DNA of 64,000 nucleotides from contig NZ_JACRGA010000025.1 in the NCBI RefSeq assembly GCF_016217785.1, forward strand, positions 1-64,000, given 5' to 3'. This document shows positions 40,738 to 51,200 of the stretch, piece by piece. The translations under genes were made by a program, and so were the position numbers. The notes beneath the pieces were generated by a model. That model saw only the letters and a program-made list of their open reading frames with translations. It did not search any database and was not told the origin of the DNA. Position 1 is the first letter of the stretch; each line of letters begins with the position of its first letter. Source of the DNA: Methanobacterium sp. Lineage in GTDB: Archaea > Methanobacteriota > Methanobacteria > Methanobacteriales > Methanobacteriaceae.

Positions 40738-42789
40738 ATGAATATCCAATACACACCAACCACATGCCCCTACTGTGGATGTGGATGTGGATTTAACCTA
40801 GTAAGTGTTGATGGCAAACTGAAAGGTGTGGAACCATGGAAAAGAAACCCGGTAAATGAAGGAAAACTTTGTCCAAAGGGTAACTTTTCATACGAGTTTG
40901 TCCACCGAGAAGACAGGTTAACCACCCCTTTAATTAAAAAAGGCGGCGAATTTGTAGAAGCAACTTGGGATGAAGCACTTGATTTGGTTGCATCCAAATT
41001 AGGTGAAATAAAAGACGCAAATCCAGAAGCTCTAGCATTCCTATCATCCGCAAGATGTACAAATGAAGAAAATTACTTAATGCAGAAACTTGTGCGTACC
41101 GTAATAGGAACACACAACATAGACCACTGCGCAAGGCTCTGTCACGGCCCTACAGTTGCCGGACTTGCACAGACCTTTGGATCAGGAGCTATGACTAACT
41201 CCCTAGAAAGTGTAGCACATGCAGATTGCATATTTATCATAGGATCCAACACCCTAGAACAGCACCCCCTAATGTGGAGAAGGGTCTTACAAGCAAAAGC
41301 TAACGGAGCCAAACTAATAGTTGCAGATCCAAGGTTCACCCCTTCTGCAAAGAAAGCTGACCTTTACCTGCCATTCAAATCCGGAACAGACGTGGCTTTA
41401 ATGAACGCCATGATGAATGTAATTATTTCTGAAGGACTGGAAGATAAAGAGTTCATAGAAAACCGGACCAAAAACTTTGAAGAATTAAAAGCAGTGGTCA
41501 TGAAATACCCACCGGAAAAAGTGGCAGATATAACAGAAGCTTCAGCTGATTTAATTAAAGAAGCAGCAATGATGTATGCAAAAGCAGATAATGCTGCTAT
41601 TATCTATTCTATGGGTATAACTCAACACACCACTGGTACAGATAACGTTATGTCCACATCCAACCTGGCCATGATCACCGGTAACCTTGGAAGGCCTGGT
41701 ACTGGAGTTAACCCTCTGCGAGGTCAGAACAACGTTCAAGGCGCATGTGACATGGGAGCACTCCCAGTTGTATACCCTGGATACCAAAAGGTCATAGAAG
41801 GAGAAATGGCTGAAAAAATGATGACTGCATGGGGATGTGGTGATCTAACCTGCAGACCCGGCCTTACCGTAATTGAAATGATGAACGCAGCGGATGCAGG
41901 TGATATCAAGGGTATGTACATAATGGGTGAAAACCCGATGGTCTCAGACCCAGACATACAACACGTTAAAGAAGGTCTTGAAAGCCTGGACTTCTTAGTT
42001 GTACAAGATATCTTCTTAACAGAAACAGCTGAACTAGCAGATGTAGTACTCCCTGCAACCTCATGGGCTGAAAAAGACGGAACATTCACCAGTACAGAAA
42101 GACGTGTGCAATACATACGAAAAGCAGTAGACGCACCAGGTGAAGCTAGATCTGATTGGTCTATAATCTGTGACATTGCAAAGAAAATGGGCTCTGATCT
42201 CTTCAACTACGACTCACCACAAGATATATTTGAAGAAGTAAGGACAGTCACCCCTCAATATGCAGGTATGAATAAAGAAAGACTGGAAAAACCAGAAGCA
42301 CTGCACTGGCCGTGCCCTGATGAAGAACATCCTGGTACTCCCATACTCTGGGGAGAAAAATGTGCAACTCCAGATGGTCTGGGTGTACTTATGCCAATCG
42401 AATTTATACCCCCAGCTGAACTTACAGATGAAGAGTATCCATTTACACTCACCACTGGGCGGATGCTGTTCCACTGGCACACAGGTAGTATGACCCGAAG
42501 ATCAAAGACCTTAGACCGTGAAGTTCCAACCGGTTTCGTTGAAATTAACACCGAAGATGCTGCTGAACTTGGTATAAAAAATAAGGAACTTGTTCGTGTC
42601 AAAACACGACGTGGAGAAATTGAAATCGGTGCCAAAGTTACTCCTGACATCATGAAGGGAATAATATTCATACCATTCCACTTCGTAGAATGTGCTGCCA
42701 ATACCCTAACCCAGAGTTTTGCATTGGATCCTGCAGCCAAAATGCCGGAATTTAAAGTTTCCGCAGCAAGCATTGAAAAAATGGAGTGA
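40738..42789 (+). CDS. fdhA: F420-dependent formate dehydrogenase, catalytic alpha subunit
   Basis: This 683-residue enzyme oxidises formate to CO2 at a Mo or W bis-pterin site. The [4Fe-4S] site is CPYCGCGC plus Cys45 (KLCPKG), and the metal ligand is Cys135 in ARLCHGPTVAG (TGT codon, so cysteine and not selenocysteine). The C-terminal dinucleotide-binding barrel has TTGRMLFHWHTGSMTRRS. GAGAGGAGG places the start at 40738 although the frame opens earlier. Electrons pass to FdhB, encoded five bases downstream. Confidence 0.97.
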   Translation: MNIQYTPTTCPYCGCGCGFNLVSVDGKLKGVEPWKRNPVNEGKLCPKGNFSYEFVHREDRLTTPLIKKGGEFVEATWDEALDLVASKLGEIKDANPEALAFLSSARCTNEENYLMQKLVRTVIGTHNIDHCARLCHGPTVAGLAQTFGSGAMTNSLESVAHADCIFIIGSNTLEQHPLMWRRVLQAKANGAKLIVADPRFTPSAKKADLYLPFKSGTDVALMNAMMNVIISEGLEDKEFIENRTKNFEELKAVVMKYPPEKVADITEASADLIKEAAMMYAKADNAAIIYSMGITQHTTGTDNVMSTSNLAMITGNLGRPGTGVNPLRGQNNVQGACDMGALPVVYPGYQKVIEGEMAEKMMTAWGCGDLTCRPGLTVIEMMNAADAGDIKGMYIMGENPMVSDPDIQHVKEGLESLDFLVVQDIFLTETAELADVVLPATSWAEKDGTFTSTERRVQYIRKAVDAPGEARSDWSIICDIAKKMGSDLFNYDSPQDIFEEVRTVTPQYAGMNKERLEKPEALHWPCPDEEHPGTPILWGEKCATPDGLGVLMPIEFIPPAELTDEEYPFTLTTGRMLFHWHTGSMTRRSKTLDREVPTGFVEINTEDAAELGIKNKELVRVKTRRGEIEIGAKVTPDIMKGIIFIPFHFVECAANTLTQSFALDPAAKMPEFKVSAASIEKME

Positions 42790-42794
42790 TCCCA

Positions 42795-43991
42795 ATGGTT
42801 CAAGTAGGCGATATGTATTATGCATGGGGTTCAGACGAGGAAATTGCCAGCAGCGGAGAATGTGGAGGTGCAGTAACCACCATATTAAAGTTCCTTTTAG
42901 AAGATGACATAGTGGACGCAGTTCTAGCCGTTAAAAAAGGTTCAGATCTATATGATGCAGTGCCCACACTAATAACCGACCCCGACGAAATCATAGAAAC
43001 AGCAGGATCCCTCCACTGCGGAACACTGAACATGGCCAAAATAGTGGGGAAATATCTGGACGGTGCCAAAGACATGAAAATCGCCGTCACCACCAAACCC
43101 TGCGACGCCATGACCCTGGTAGAACTAATTAAACGGGAAGAAGTGGATGGGGACAACATTCTCATGGTAGGAGTTAACTGTGGAGGTACTATGCCCCCGG
43201 TTAAGGCCCGACAGATGATCGAAAAATTCTACGAAACTGACCCAGATGAAGTGGTTAAAGAAGAAATCGCCAAAGGAAAGCTGATCATCGAAACCAAAGA
43301 CCATGAAGAGCAGGAAATTAGCATCGACGAACTGGAAGACGCTGGATACGGTCGAAGAACCAACTGCCGAAGATGTGAAATCAACATACCACGTATGGCT
43401 GATCTTGCATTAGGTAACTGGGGAGTTATCGGACCACTAGCTGGTAAAGCCACCTTTGTAGAAGTATTCTCCGAAAAAGGTGCCGATGTTCTTGGCAAAG
43501 CCATAGAATCCGGAGCTCTCAACACCCAGGAACCAATACCTAAAGGTGTTGAAATACGGGCTAACATTGACAAGATCATGGCAAAATTAGCCGGTAAATG
43601 GCAAGCCAAAGATTTCGACGAAAGTCGAGGCGAAATACTGACCACAATAGCTCAGTACATGGACGAATTCGACAAATGTATCAAGTGCTATGGTTGCAGG
43701 GAATCCTGTCCAATCTGTTACTGTGAAAACTGCTGTCTAGAATCAAATAATGGTCCAGACTGGCTGAGCAAAGAACTTCCACCATCACCACTATTCCATA
43801 TGGAAAGATTAGTCCACATGGTAGAATCCTGTACCAATTGTGGACAGTGTGAGGAAGTCTGTCCTGCTGAAATACCACTGGCAAAAATTTGGCATGAAAT
43901 CAACCTCAAACTGCAGGAAACCTATGGTTTCACCAGAGGAATGGATGAAAAAATGCCACCATTGTCTTATTTCCCAGCACCTGGAAAATAA
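42795..43991 (+). CDS. fdhB: F420-dependent formate dehydrogenase, beta subunit
   Basis: This 398-residue flavo-iron-sulfur protein of the FrhB/FdhB family transfers electrons from FdhA to coenzyme F420. It starts MVQVGDMYYAWGSDEEIASSGECGGAVT. C-terminal clusters are CIKCYGCRESCPICYCENCC and CTNCGQCEEVCP. The ATG at 42795 follows the fdhA stop by five bases, with GGAG inside the fdhA end. It is highly similar to the second copy at 44.8 kb, including long stretches of nearly identical DNA in the first 350 bp. Confidence 0.96.
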   Translation: MVQVGDMYYAWGSDEEIASSGECGGAVTTILKFLLEDDIVDAVLAVKKGSDLYDAVPTLITDPDEIIETAGSLHCGTLNMAKIVGKYLDGAKDMKIAVTTKPCDAMTLVELIKREEVDGDNILMVGVNCGGTMPPVKARQMIEKFYETDPDEVVKEEIAKGKLIIETKDHEEQEISIDELEDAGYGRRTNCRRCEINIPRMADLALGNWGVIGPLAGKATFVEVFSEKGADVLGKAIESGALNTQEPIPKGVEIRANIDKIMAKLAGKWQAKDFDESRGEILTTIAQYMDEFDKCIKCYGCRESCPICYCENCCLESNNGPDWLSKELPPSPLFHMERLVHMVESCTNCGQCEEVCPAEIPLAKIWHEINLKLQETYGFTRGMDEKMPPLSYFPAPGK

Positions 43992-44008
43992 ACCGTGAAA
44001 AACTTGAA

Positions 44009-44032
44009 GGTGGGGATTATCCCCCCTTTTTT
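44009..44032 (+). terminator. Terminator after fdhB
   Basis: GGGGA (44012-44016) and TCCCC (44020-44024) form a GC-rich stem followed by CC and a run of T bases, 20 bp after the fdhB stop. It should end the fdhA-fdhB transcript. Confidence 0.7.
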
Positions 44033-44146
44033 ATATATTTTAATAGCAACACCCATTTAACATTCACAAAGTTATCATGTAAAGAATAAGTCACAGGTGA
44101 TCACAGATAGGTCACATATCACGATCTTGAAGCTTTGCTACAAGAT

Positions 44147-44295
44147 ATAACAAACCACATTTGTAATCTTTAATTCTGACCTAATAACAGTCGCTCAATA
44201 AATCACCGGAAAATAAAATAAATTAGAGTCAGTGTAAGAACATCATCCCCCATATTATTTAATAAAAAAAAGAGAAGCAAAATGTGGTTTGTTAT
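44147..44295. repeat. 149-bp element with 16-bp perfect terminal inverted repeats
   Basis: ATAACAAACCACATTT (44147-44162) is the exact reverse complement of AAATGTGGTTTGTTAT (44280-44295). Inside, CTGACCTAAT (44176-44185) pairs with ATTAG-A-GTCAG (44222-44232) with one bulged base. The element could be a small transposon-derived repeat or a structured RNA; no target-site duplication is evident. Confidence 0.8.
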
Positions 44296-44362
44296 TAATT
44301 ATATCAATATGAGTTAAGAATTATGAAAAATAATTACCAATAAAAAAAAAGGAGATAATCAT

Positions 44363-44788
44363 ATGGAATGGACCCCCAAAATAATAGTTTTCTGTTGTAA
44401 CTGGTGTTCCTATGGTGGAGCAGACACTGCAGGTACAGCAAGGATGCAATATCCCCCAAACGTGCGCATAATCAGAGTAATGTGTTCAGGTAGAATAAAT
44501 CCTCTTTTCGTCTTAAAAGCATTTGACGAAGGGGCAGATGGAGTAATGGTTGCCGGATGTCACTTTGGAGACTGTCACTACGACAGAGGAAACTTCGCAT
44601 GTGACCGACGAATAAAGGCTTTGAAAACAGTGATGAAGACCTTGGGTCTTGAAGAAGGAAGATTCTACCTTGACTGGATATCTGCTTCCGAAGGTGAAAA
44701 ATTCGCCAATACAATGAAAATGGTAAGTGATCAGGTTAAAGAACTTGGTCCCTTCTCATGGAGAAAGAATAAAGCAGAAATAGGGTGA
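44363..44788 (+). CDS. mvhD: F420-non-reducing hydrogenase iron-sulfur subunit D (heterodisulfide reductase adaptor)
   Basis: This 141-residue [2Fe-2S] protein has the family pattern of cysteines: CCNWCSYGGAD (about 11-21), VMCSGR, AGCHFGDCHY and CDRR. In methanogens MvhD joins an electron-donating module to HdrABC for flavin-based electron bifurcation. Here it is not beside hydrogenase genes but five bases before a second fdhB, suggesting that the donor is formate dehydrogenase. It has an AAGGAGAT ribosome site. Confidence 0.95.
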   Translation: MEWTPKIIVFCCNWCSYGGADTAGTARMQYPPNVRIIRVMCSGRINPLFVLKAFDEGADGVMVAGCHFGDCHYDRGNFACDRRIKALKTVMKTLGLEEGRFYLDWISASEGEKFANTMKMVSDQVKELGPFSWRKNKAEIG

Positions 44789-44793
44789 TTTAA

Positions 44794-45993
44794 ATGGTTC
44801 AAATAAACGATATGTATTATGCTTTATCCCCTGATGAAGAAATCGCAGCCAGCGGGGAATGCGGAGGAGCAGTAACAGCCATCCTTAAATTTTTGCTTGA
44901 AGAAGGCATAGTGGATGCAGTTCTAGCCGTTGAAAAAGGTGCTGATCTTTATGATGCAGTGCCCACACTAATAACCGACCCCGAAAAAGTCATAGAATCG
45001 GCAGGATCCCTCCATTGTGGAACACTGAACATGGCTAAAGTCATTCATAAATACCTTGATGGTGCAAACGACATGAAAATCGCCGTCACCACCAAACCCT
45101 GCGACGCCATGACCATTGTGGAACTTATGAAAAGGAAACAGATCAACCAAGACAATGTGGTGATGATTGGAATTAACTGTGGAGGAACCTTACCCCCAGT
45201 CCAAGCTCGTGAAATGATCGAAAAATTCTACGAAATAGACCCTGACACTGTTGTAAAAGAAGAAATCGCCAAAGGAAACCTGGTAATTGAAACTGCAGAC
45301 GACACTGAAAAAGAGATCAGCATCGATGAACTGGAAGATGAGGGATACGGTCGAAGAACCAACTGTCGAAGATGTGAAACCAACATACCAAAAATGGCAG
45401 ACCTAGCCATGGGTAACTGGGGAGTAATAGGACCACAGGCAGGTAAAGCCACTTTCGTAGAAGTATTCACCGAAAAAGGTGCCGAAATTCTGGATAAAGC
45501 CATTAAAGCAAACGTCTTAAAAGTAAAGGACCCAGTTCCAAAGGGTATTGAAATAAGGGCTAACATTGACAAAGCAATGGTTAATCTGGCTAATAAATGG
45601 CAGACCCGGAATTTTGAAGAAAGTGACGAGTTAATGAACCTGGACCAGTACCTGGATGAATTCGACAAGTGTATAAAATGTTACGGTTGCAGAGAAGCAT
45701 GCCCTATCTGTTTCTGCAGAGAATGTTCCATTGAGTCAGAATCAGTTAACTGGGTACCTAAAGGAGAACTTCCACCATCACCAATGTTCCACTTTGTGAG
45801 AATGTTACATATGGTGGATTCCTGTACCAACTGCGGACAGTGCGAAGAAGTATGCCCTGCTGATATCCCACTGGCCAGGATCTTCCATAAGATAAACGTG
45901 GAACTACAGGATGTCTTTGACTATCACCCAGGATATGATCTGGAACAAAAACCACCACTTTCCGTGATAGACAAAGAACCTAGTGAGGAATAA
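44794..45993 (+). CDS. fdhB2: Second formate dehydrogenase beta-type subunit (FdhB paralogue)
   Basis: This FrhB/FdhB-family protein of 399 residues begins MVQINDMYYALSPDEEIAASG. It has the same C-terminal clusters (CIKCYGCREACPICFCREC and CTNCGQCEEVCP) as the fdhB at 42.8 kb. The tail differs (FDYHPGYDLEQKPPL against FTRGMDEKMPPL). There is no second fdhA in the window; the gene is coupled to mvhD. It probably replaces or joins FdhB to form a formate dehydrogenase-MvhD-HdrABC assembly. It looks like a fairly recent duplicate. Confidence 0.9.
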   Translation: MVQINDMYYALSPDEEIAASGECGGAVTAILKFLLEEGIVDAVLAVEKGADLYDAVPTLITDPEKVIESAGSLHCGTLNMAKVIHKYLDGANDMKIAVTTKPCDAMTIVELMKRKQINQDNVVMIGINCGGTLPPVQAREMIEKFYEIDPDTVVKEEIAKGNLVIETADDTEKEISIDELEDEGYGRRTNCRRCETNIPKMADLAMGNWGVIGPQAGKATFVEVFTEKGAEILDKAIKANVLKVKDPVPKGIEIRANIDKAMVNLANKWQTRNFEESDELMNLDQYLDEFDKCIKCYGCREACPICFCRECSIESESVNWVPKGELPPSPMFHFVRMLHMVDSCTNCGQCEEVCPADIPLARIFHKINVELQDVFDYHPGYDLEQKPPLSVIDKEPSEE

Positions 45994-46105
45994 AATAACC
46001 TCACCCCTTACTATTTTTTTATTTAATTACTTGTAGACCTTTAGGATACTTGAAGTGATAATCTTCTAACTTTGATAGCTTACTCAAAATGTTATGGTGA
46101 TAAAA

Positions 46106-46630
<525 letters not shown>

Positions 46631-46814
46631 AACTGATTATCTCTAATTTTCTTATTTTTTTTAATTTTTCTATTTCAATTAGGTTTAATTTAAGAGTAAA
46701 TCATTTATCAAAATTGAATATCCCTATACAAAATAGGCAGCGCATCACCAGTCCTTACTCCTTTCCATACCTAACTTGATTCTGGAATTCAATTAAATCA
46801 AATCTTTTCTGCGA

Positions 46815-47333
46815 TTATTCATTATAGAGCATAATTGAATGTTCTACTACCTTCAATGCTTCTTTGTAATCTTCCCAACCCAATACTTCCGTGGATTTTC
46901 CTTCAAGTCGTTTGTATTCCTGGAAGAAGTGAACAATCTCGTTAAGGAGTGATTCTGGAAGGTCGTCGATGTTTTTTATGTGATTGGATCTGGGGTCATC
47001 CACTGGAACTGCCAGGATCTTGTCATCCTGTTCCCCACCATCTATCATCTTTAAGAGACCAATTGGCCGGCTTTCGATTACACATCCCGGAAATGTTGGT
47101 TGTTCCATAATTACCAGTATGTCCATGGGATCTCCATCATCGTAGAGAGTTTGGGGGATTATACCGTATTCTCCAGGATAAAAGAATGGTGATGACAGAA
47201 CTCTGTCTAGGATAAAAGACTCTTTATCCTTGTCATATTCATATTTATTCCGTGAGCCCTTTGGTATTTCAATCACTGCGTACACCACTTCCGGTGCATT
47301 TGGTCCTGGCTTAATATCTTTCCACAAATTCAT
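46815..47333 (-). CDS. ppa: Inorganic pyrophosphatase, soluble family I
   Basis: This cytoplasmic enzyme of 172 residues hydrolyses pyrophosphate with Mg ions. Active-site motifs are EIPKGSRNKYEYDKD (about 22-36), FYPGEYGIIPQT, the metal-binding D-G-D-P-M-D signature (DDGDPMDILV, about 65-74) and VDDPRSNHI. AAGGAGAGG precedes the ATG. It stands alone between carbonic anhydrase and a prenyltransferase-repeat gene. Confidence 0.96.
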   Translation of the reverse strand: MNLWKDIKPGPNAPEVVYAVIEIPKGSRNKYEYDKDKESFILDRVLSSPFFYPGEYGIIPQTLYDDGDPMDILVIMEQPTFPGCVIESRPIGLLKMIDGGEQDDKILAVPVDDPRSNHIKNIDDLPESLLNEIVHFFQEYKRLEGKSTEVLGWEDYKEALKVVEHSIMLYNE

Positions 47334-47444
47334 TATATCCTCTCCTTTCTAATTTTCTATTGAAATTTAAATAAATTTAAAAAGTTTAAATGAGATTTAA
47401 TCAATAAATTACCATTATTTTTATCTCAATCAAGTTTAAGAATT

Positions 47445-48428
47445 TTACAGCCCAAAGTCAGGATAATTTAAGCTTTTTAGAACGTGCAAAGCTCGATAAA
47501 CATATTCGAGCTCTGATATTCCGATAAAGTAAGATCTTCTAAATCCTCCATCTGCATTTTGAAGTTTTAATACAAAATTAATGACTTCATCCCGGTTTAA
47601 CCAGCAAACCAAAGGATAATTAAGGATTTCATAGATTCTAATCCCCGCATATATACTTTCAATGTAGGGAGGGTAACTTAGAGGAGTGTAAGCAAAAATT
47701 CCTTCATCAGTCTGGCAACTCTGGGTGAAATCTATTATTTTATCCCGGGAGTTTATGGAATCAGGGTTAATAAGGTTCAATGTTTCTAGAGCATAATAGG
47801 TTGACATTATATCAGACCTATATTTCCCAAATCCCCCATCCTCATTTTGGAAGTGCAAAACACGTTCATTAATATATTCTGGCAACTCAATCCCAACTAT
47901 TCTCATGACATTAGTCATCAAATAAATTATTTCAAGATTAGAAGTCCTGTATCGCCCTAAAAATCTATTAACATATTTTTGAGGAAAAGTTGGACTTCTT
48001 TTAAAAGAATCCAGAATGTTTACCCTGTAAAAAATTCCCCGGGTACCGTATTGCCTTCCTCCTTGTAAGTTTTCAATCCACTTAATTGTGTTTTCCTTAT
48101 TGTGGGGTTCTTCATCCAACATTTTAAGAATTTTAACACCGTAGTACGTATTTTTAGTGTCAGGAATCCCTTCATAAAGAGTGAATCCACCTTCAAGATG
48201 TTCTCTTTCGTGGACAAACTTTAAAGCTTGGTCTAGAATTTGAATCGCCTCAACATGAATTTAGCAAATGGATTCATGGAATAGAGAACTTGAAAATAAA
48301 ATTCTAGGAATAGGTCCTGGAATGAATTTTATTGATTTTGACTGCTTTAAAATCGAAATACATCCAGAATGATTTACATTGCATGAAAAAATAGTTTTCA
48401 TAACTGATGAGTTTGATTTCGCTTGCAC
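47445..48428 (-). pseudogene. Prenyltransferase/squalene-cyclase repeat protein with a damaged 5-prime part
   Basis: A 225-residue frame starts at an ATG at 48122, but the homologous repeat pattern (HLEGGFTLYEG, NTYYGVKIL) continues upstream in the same frame to 48260, where an in-frame TAA (48261-48263) blocks it; no ATG, GTG or TTG lies between. Beyond the TAA the frame is open again to a GTG at 48428 with GGAGG seven bases upstream. The protein has four alpha-alpha toroid repeats (GGFTLYEG, EDGGFGKY, TDEGIFAY, ADGGFRR). An ATG at 48277 in another frame could rescue it if a frameshift is present. Either the gene is inactivated or it uses an unusual start. Confidence 0.65.
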
Positions 48429-49903
<1,475 letters not shown>

Positions 49904-50120
49904 TCAATTCATTATTCCATCTTTTTATTTAACCATCTCAAACCCTGTTAAAACATTAAAAGAATTATCAAACCCATTTAACAAATATTATAAAAATAGG
50001 ACTTCCATCCCCACATATTGGATTCGGTTTATATACCATAGATTGCAAAGGTTATAATCCTAAACAAAAATCGGTATTATTATTCCTGACAACAATAATA
50101 ACCAATCAGAAGGTGTTTTA

Positions 50121-51014
50121 TTGCTCACAACCGTCCAAAAAGAAATATTGCAGGTTTTAATTGATCTGTATAGTAAATCAAATTACAGGCCCATTAAAGG
50201 AGAAAATATTGCAGCGATTATGAACCGGAATCCCGGAACCATAAGAAATCAAATGCAATCCTTAAGAAGTATGGGGATCGTGAAGGGTGTTCCGGGCCCC
50301 AGAGGAGGGTATAAACCAACAATAGAAGCATACCATGCTTTAAATCTCAGTGCTGCAGATGAAGAAGAAACCGTGCCTTTGTTTAAAAAAGATAAACTGG
50401 TAGAAAATATAACTGTTACCAGAATAGAATTCACCAGCCTACCCCAACCTGGAGAGTGTGAAGCAACCATAAAGGTCATGGGAGATATCAAACAACTTGA
50501 TCTGGGGGATAAAATAAGAGTTGGCCCCAGTCCTGTGAATAAACTTGTGGTGAATGGGATAATTGTAGGAAGGGATGATATGGATGGTGTATTACTCCTG
50601 GATGTTAGGGATATACGAAGCATACCCCATAAATCAGTGATGGAAATAGCTAGCCAGGATCTCATTACTCTGGAACCTCACATGGATATAAAGGAAGCAG
50701 CATGGATCCTATCTAATAATGGAATCGACGGTGCCCCGGTAATTGAAAATGATTGTGTTATAGGAATATTAACCCTTATTGACATTACTAAGGCTATTGC
50801 CAATGAAGAAAAGGATCTTAAAATAACCAACTTGATGTCCAAATACATAATTACCGTTAAACAGGATGTTATGATATCAGAAGCCATTCAGATTATGAAT
50901 AAAAATAAAATTGGACGTCTTATTATCACCGATGAGCAGGACAAACCCATTGGAATTTTAACCAAAACCGATATTTTAAACCAGATAGCTGGTTTAAAAT
51001 ATTTAACTGGTTAA
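50121..51014 (+). CDS. Regulator with N-terminal HTH and C-terminal CBS domain pair
   Basis: This 297-residue protein has a winged HTH (about 1-75, IAAIMNRNPGTIRNQMQSLRSMGIVKGVPGPRGGY), a middle beta-rich segment (about 95-170, IRVGPSPVNKLVVNGIIVG) and two CBS motifs (about 180-295, with WILSNNGIDGAPVIENDCVIGILT and IMNKNKIGRLIITDEQDKPIGILTKTDIL). CBS pairs usually bind adenosine nucleotides, so an energy- or purine-responsive transcription factor is likely. The start is a TTG with AGGTG upstream. Its place after purP suggests, but does not prove, control of purine genes. Confidence 0.85.
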   Translation: MLTTVQKEILQVLIDLYSKSNYRPIKGENIAAIMNRNPGTIRNQMQSLRSMGIVKGVPGPRGGYKPTIEAYHALNLSAADEEETVPLFKKDKLVENITVTRIEFTSLPQPGECEATIKVMGDIKQLDLGDKIRVGPSPVNKLVVNGIIVGRDDMDGVLLLDVRDIRSIPHKSVMEIASQDLITLEPHMDIKEAAWILSNNGIDGAPVIENDCVIGILTLIDITKAIANEEKDLKITNLMSKYIITVKQDVMISEAIQIMNKNKIGRLIITDEQDKPIGILTKTDILNQIAGLKYLTG

Positions 51015-51200
51015 ATTAATGCGTAATTCCTTTAAATACGCTTCTTTTTTATTAATTGTGAGATCTCCCTGAAAATATTCACTTTACTCCCTAATTATCA
51101 TCCTTTTTTTGATTTAATTTTACGAACTTAAAAAAGAATTAAAAAAATTTGTAAATATTATATATTAATATATAATTAAAGAAAAAAGATACGGATAAGG

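Larger units (their letters stand above)
43992..44362. other. Non-coding gap between fdhB and mvhD
   Basis: No gene is seen. After the terminator the gap is dominated by an inverted-repeat element at 44147-44295. An ATTATATC box near 44298-44305 could start an mvhD transcript just downstream of the element; AGATATAAC at 44144-44152 is an alternative inside the left arm. AAGGAGAT precedes mvhD. Confidence 0.55.

Noticed and set aside
48261..48263. Recoded stop (pyrrolysine) in the prenyltransferase-repeat gene
   Set aside because: The codon is TAA, not TAG, and pyrrolysine genes are not expected in Methanobacteriales.
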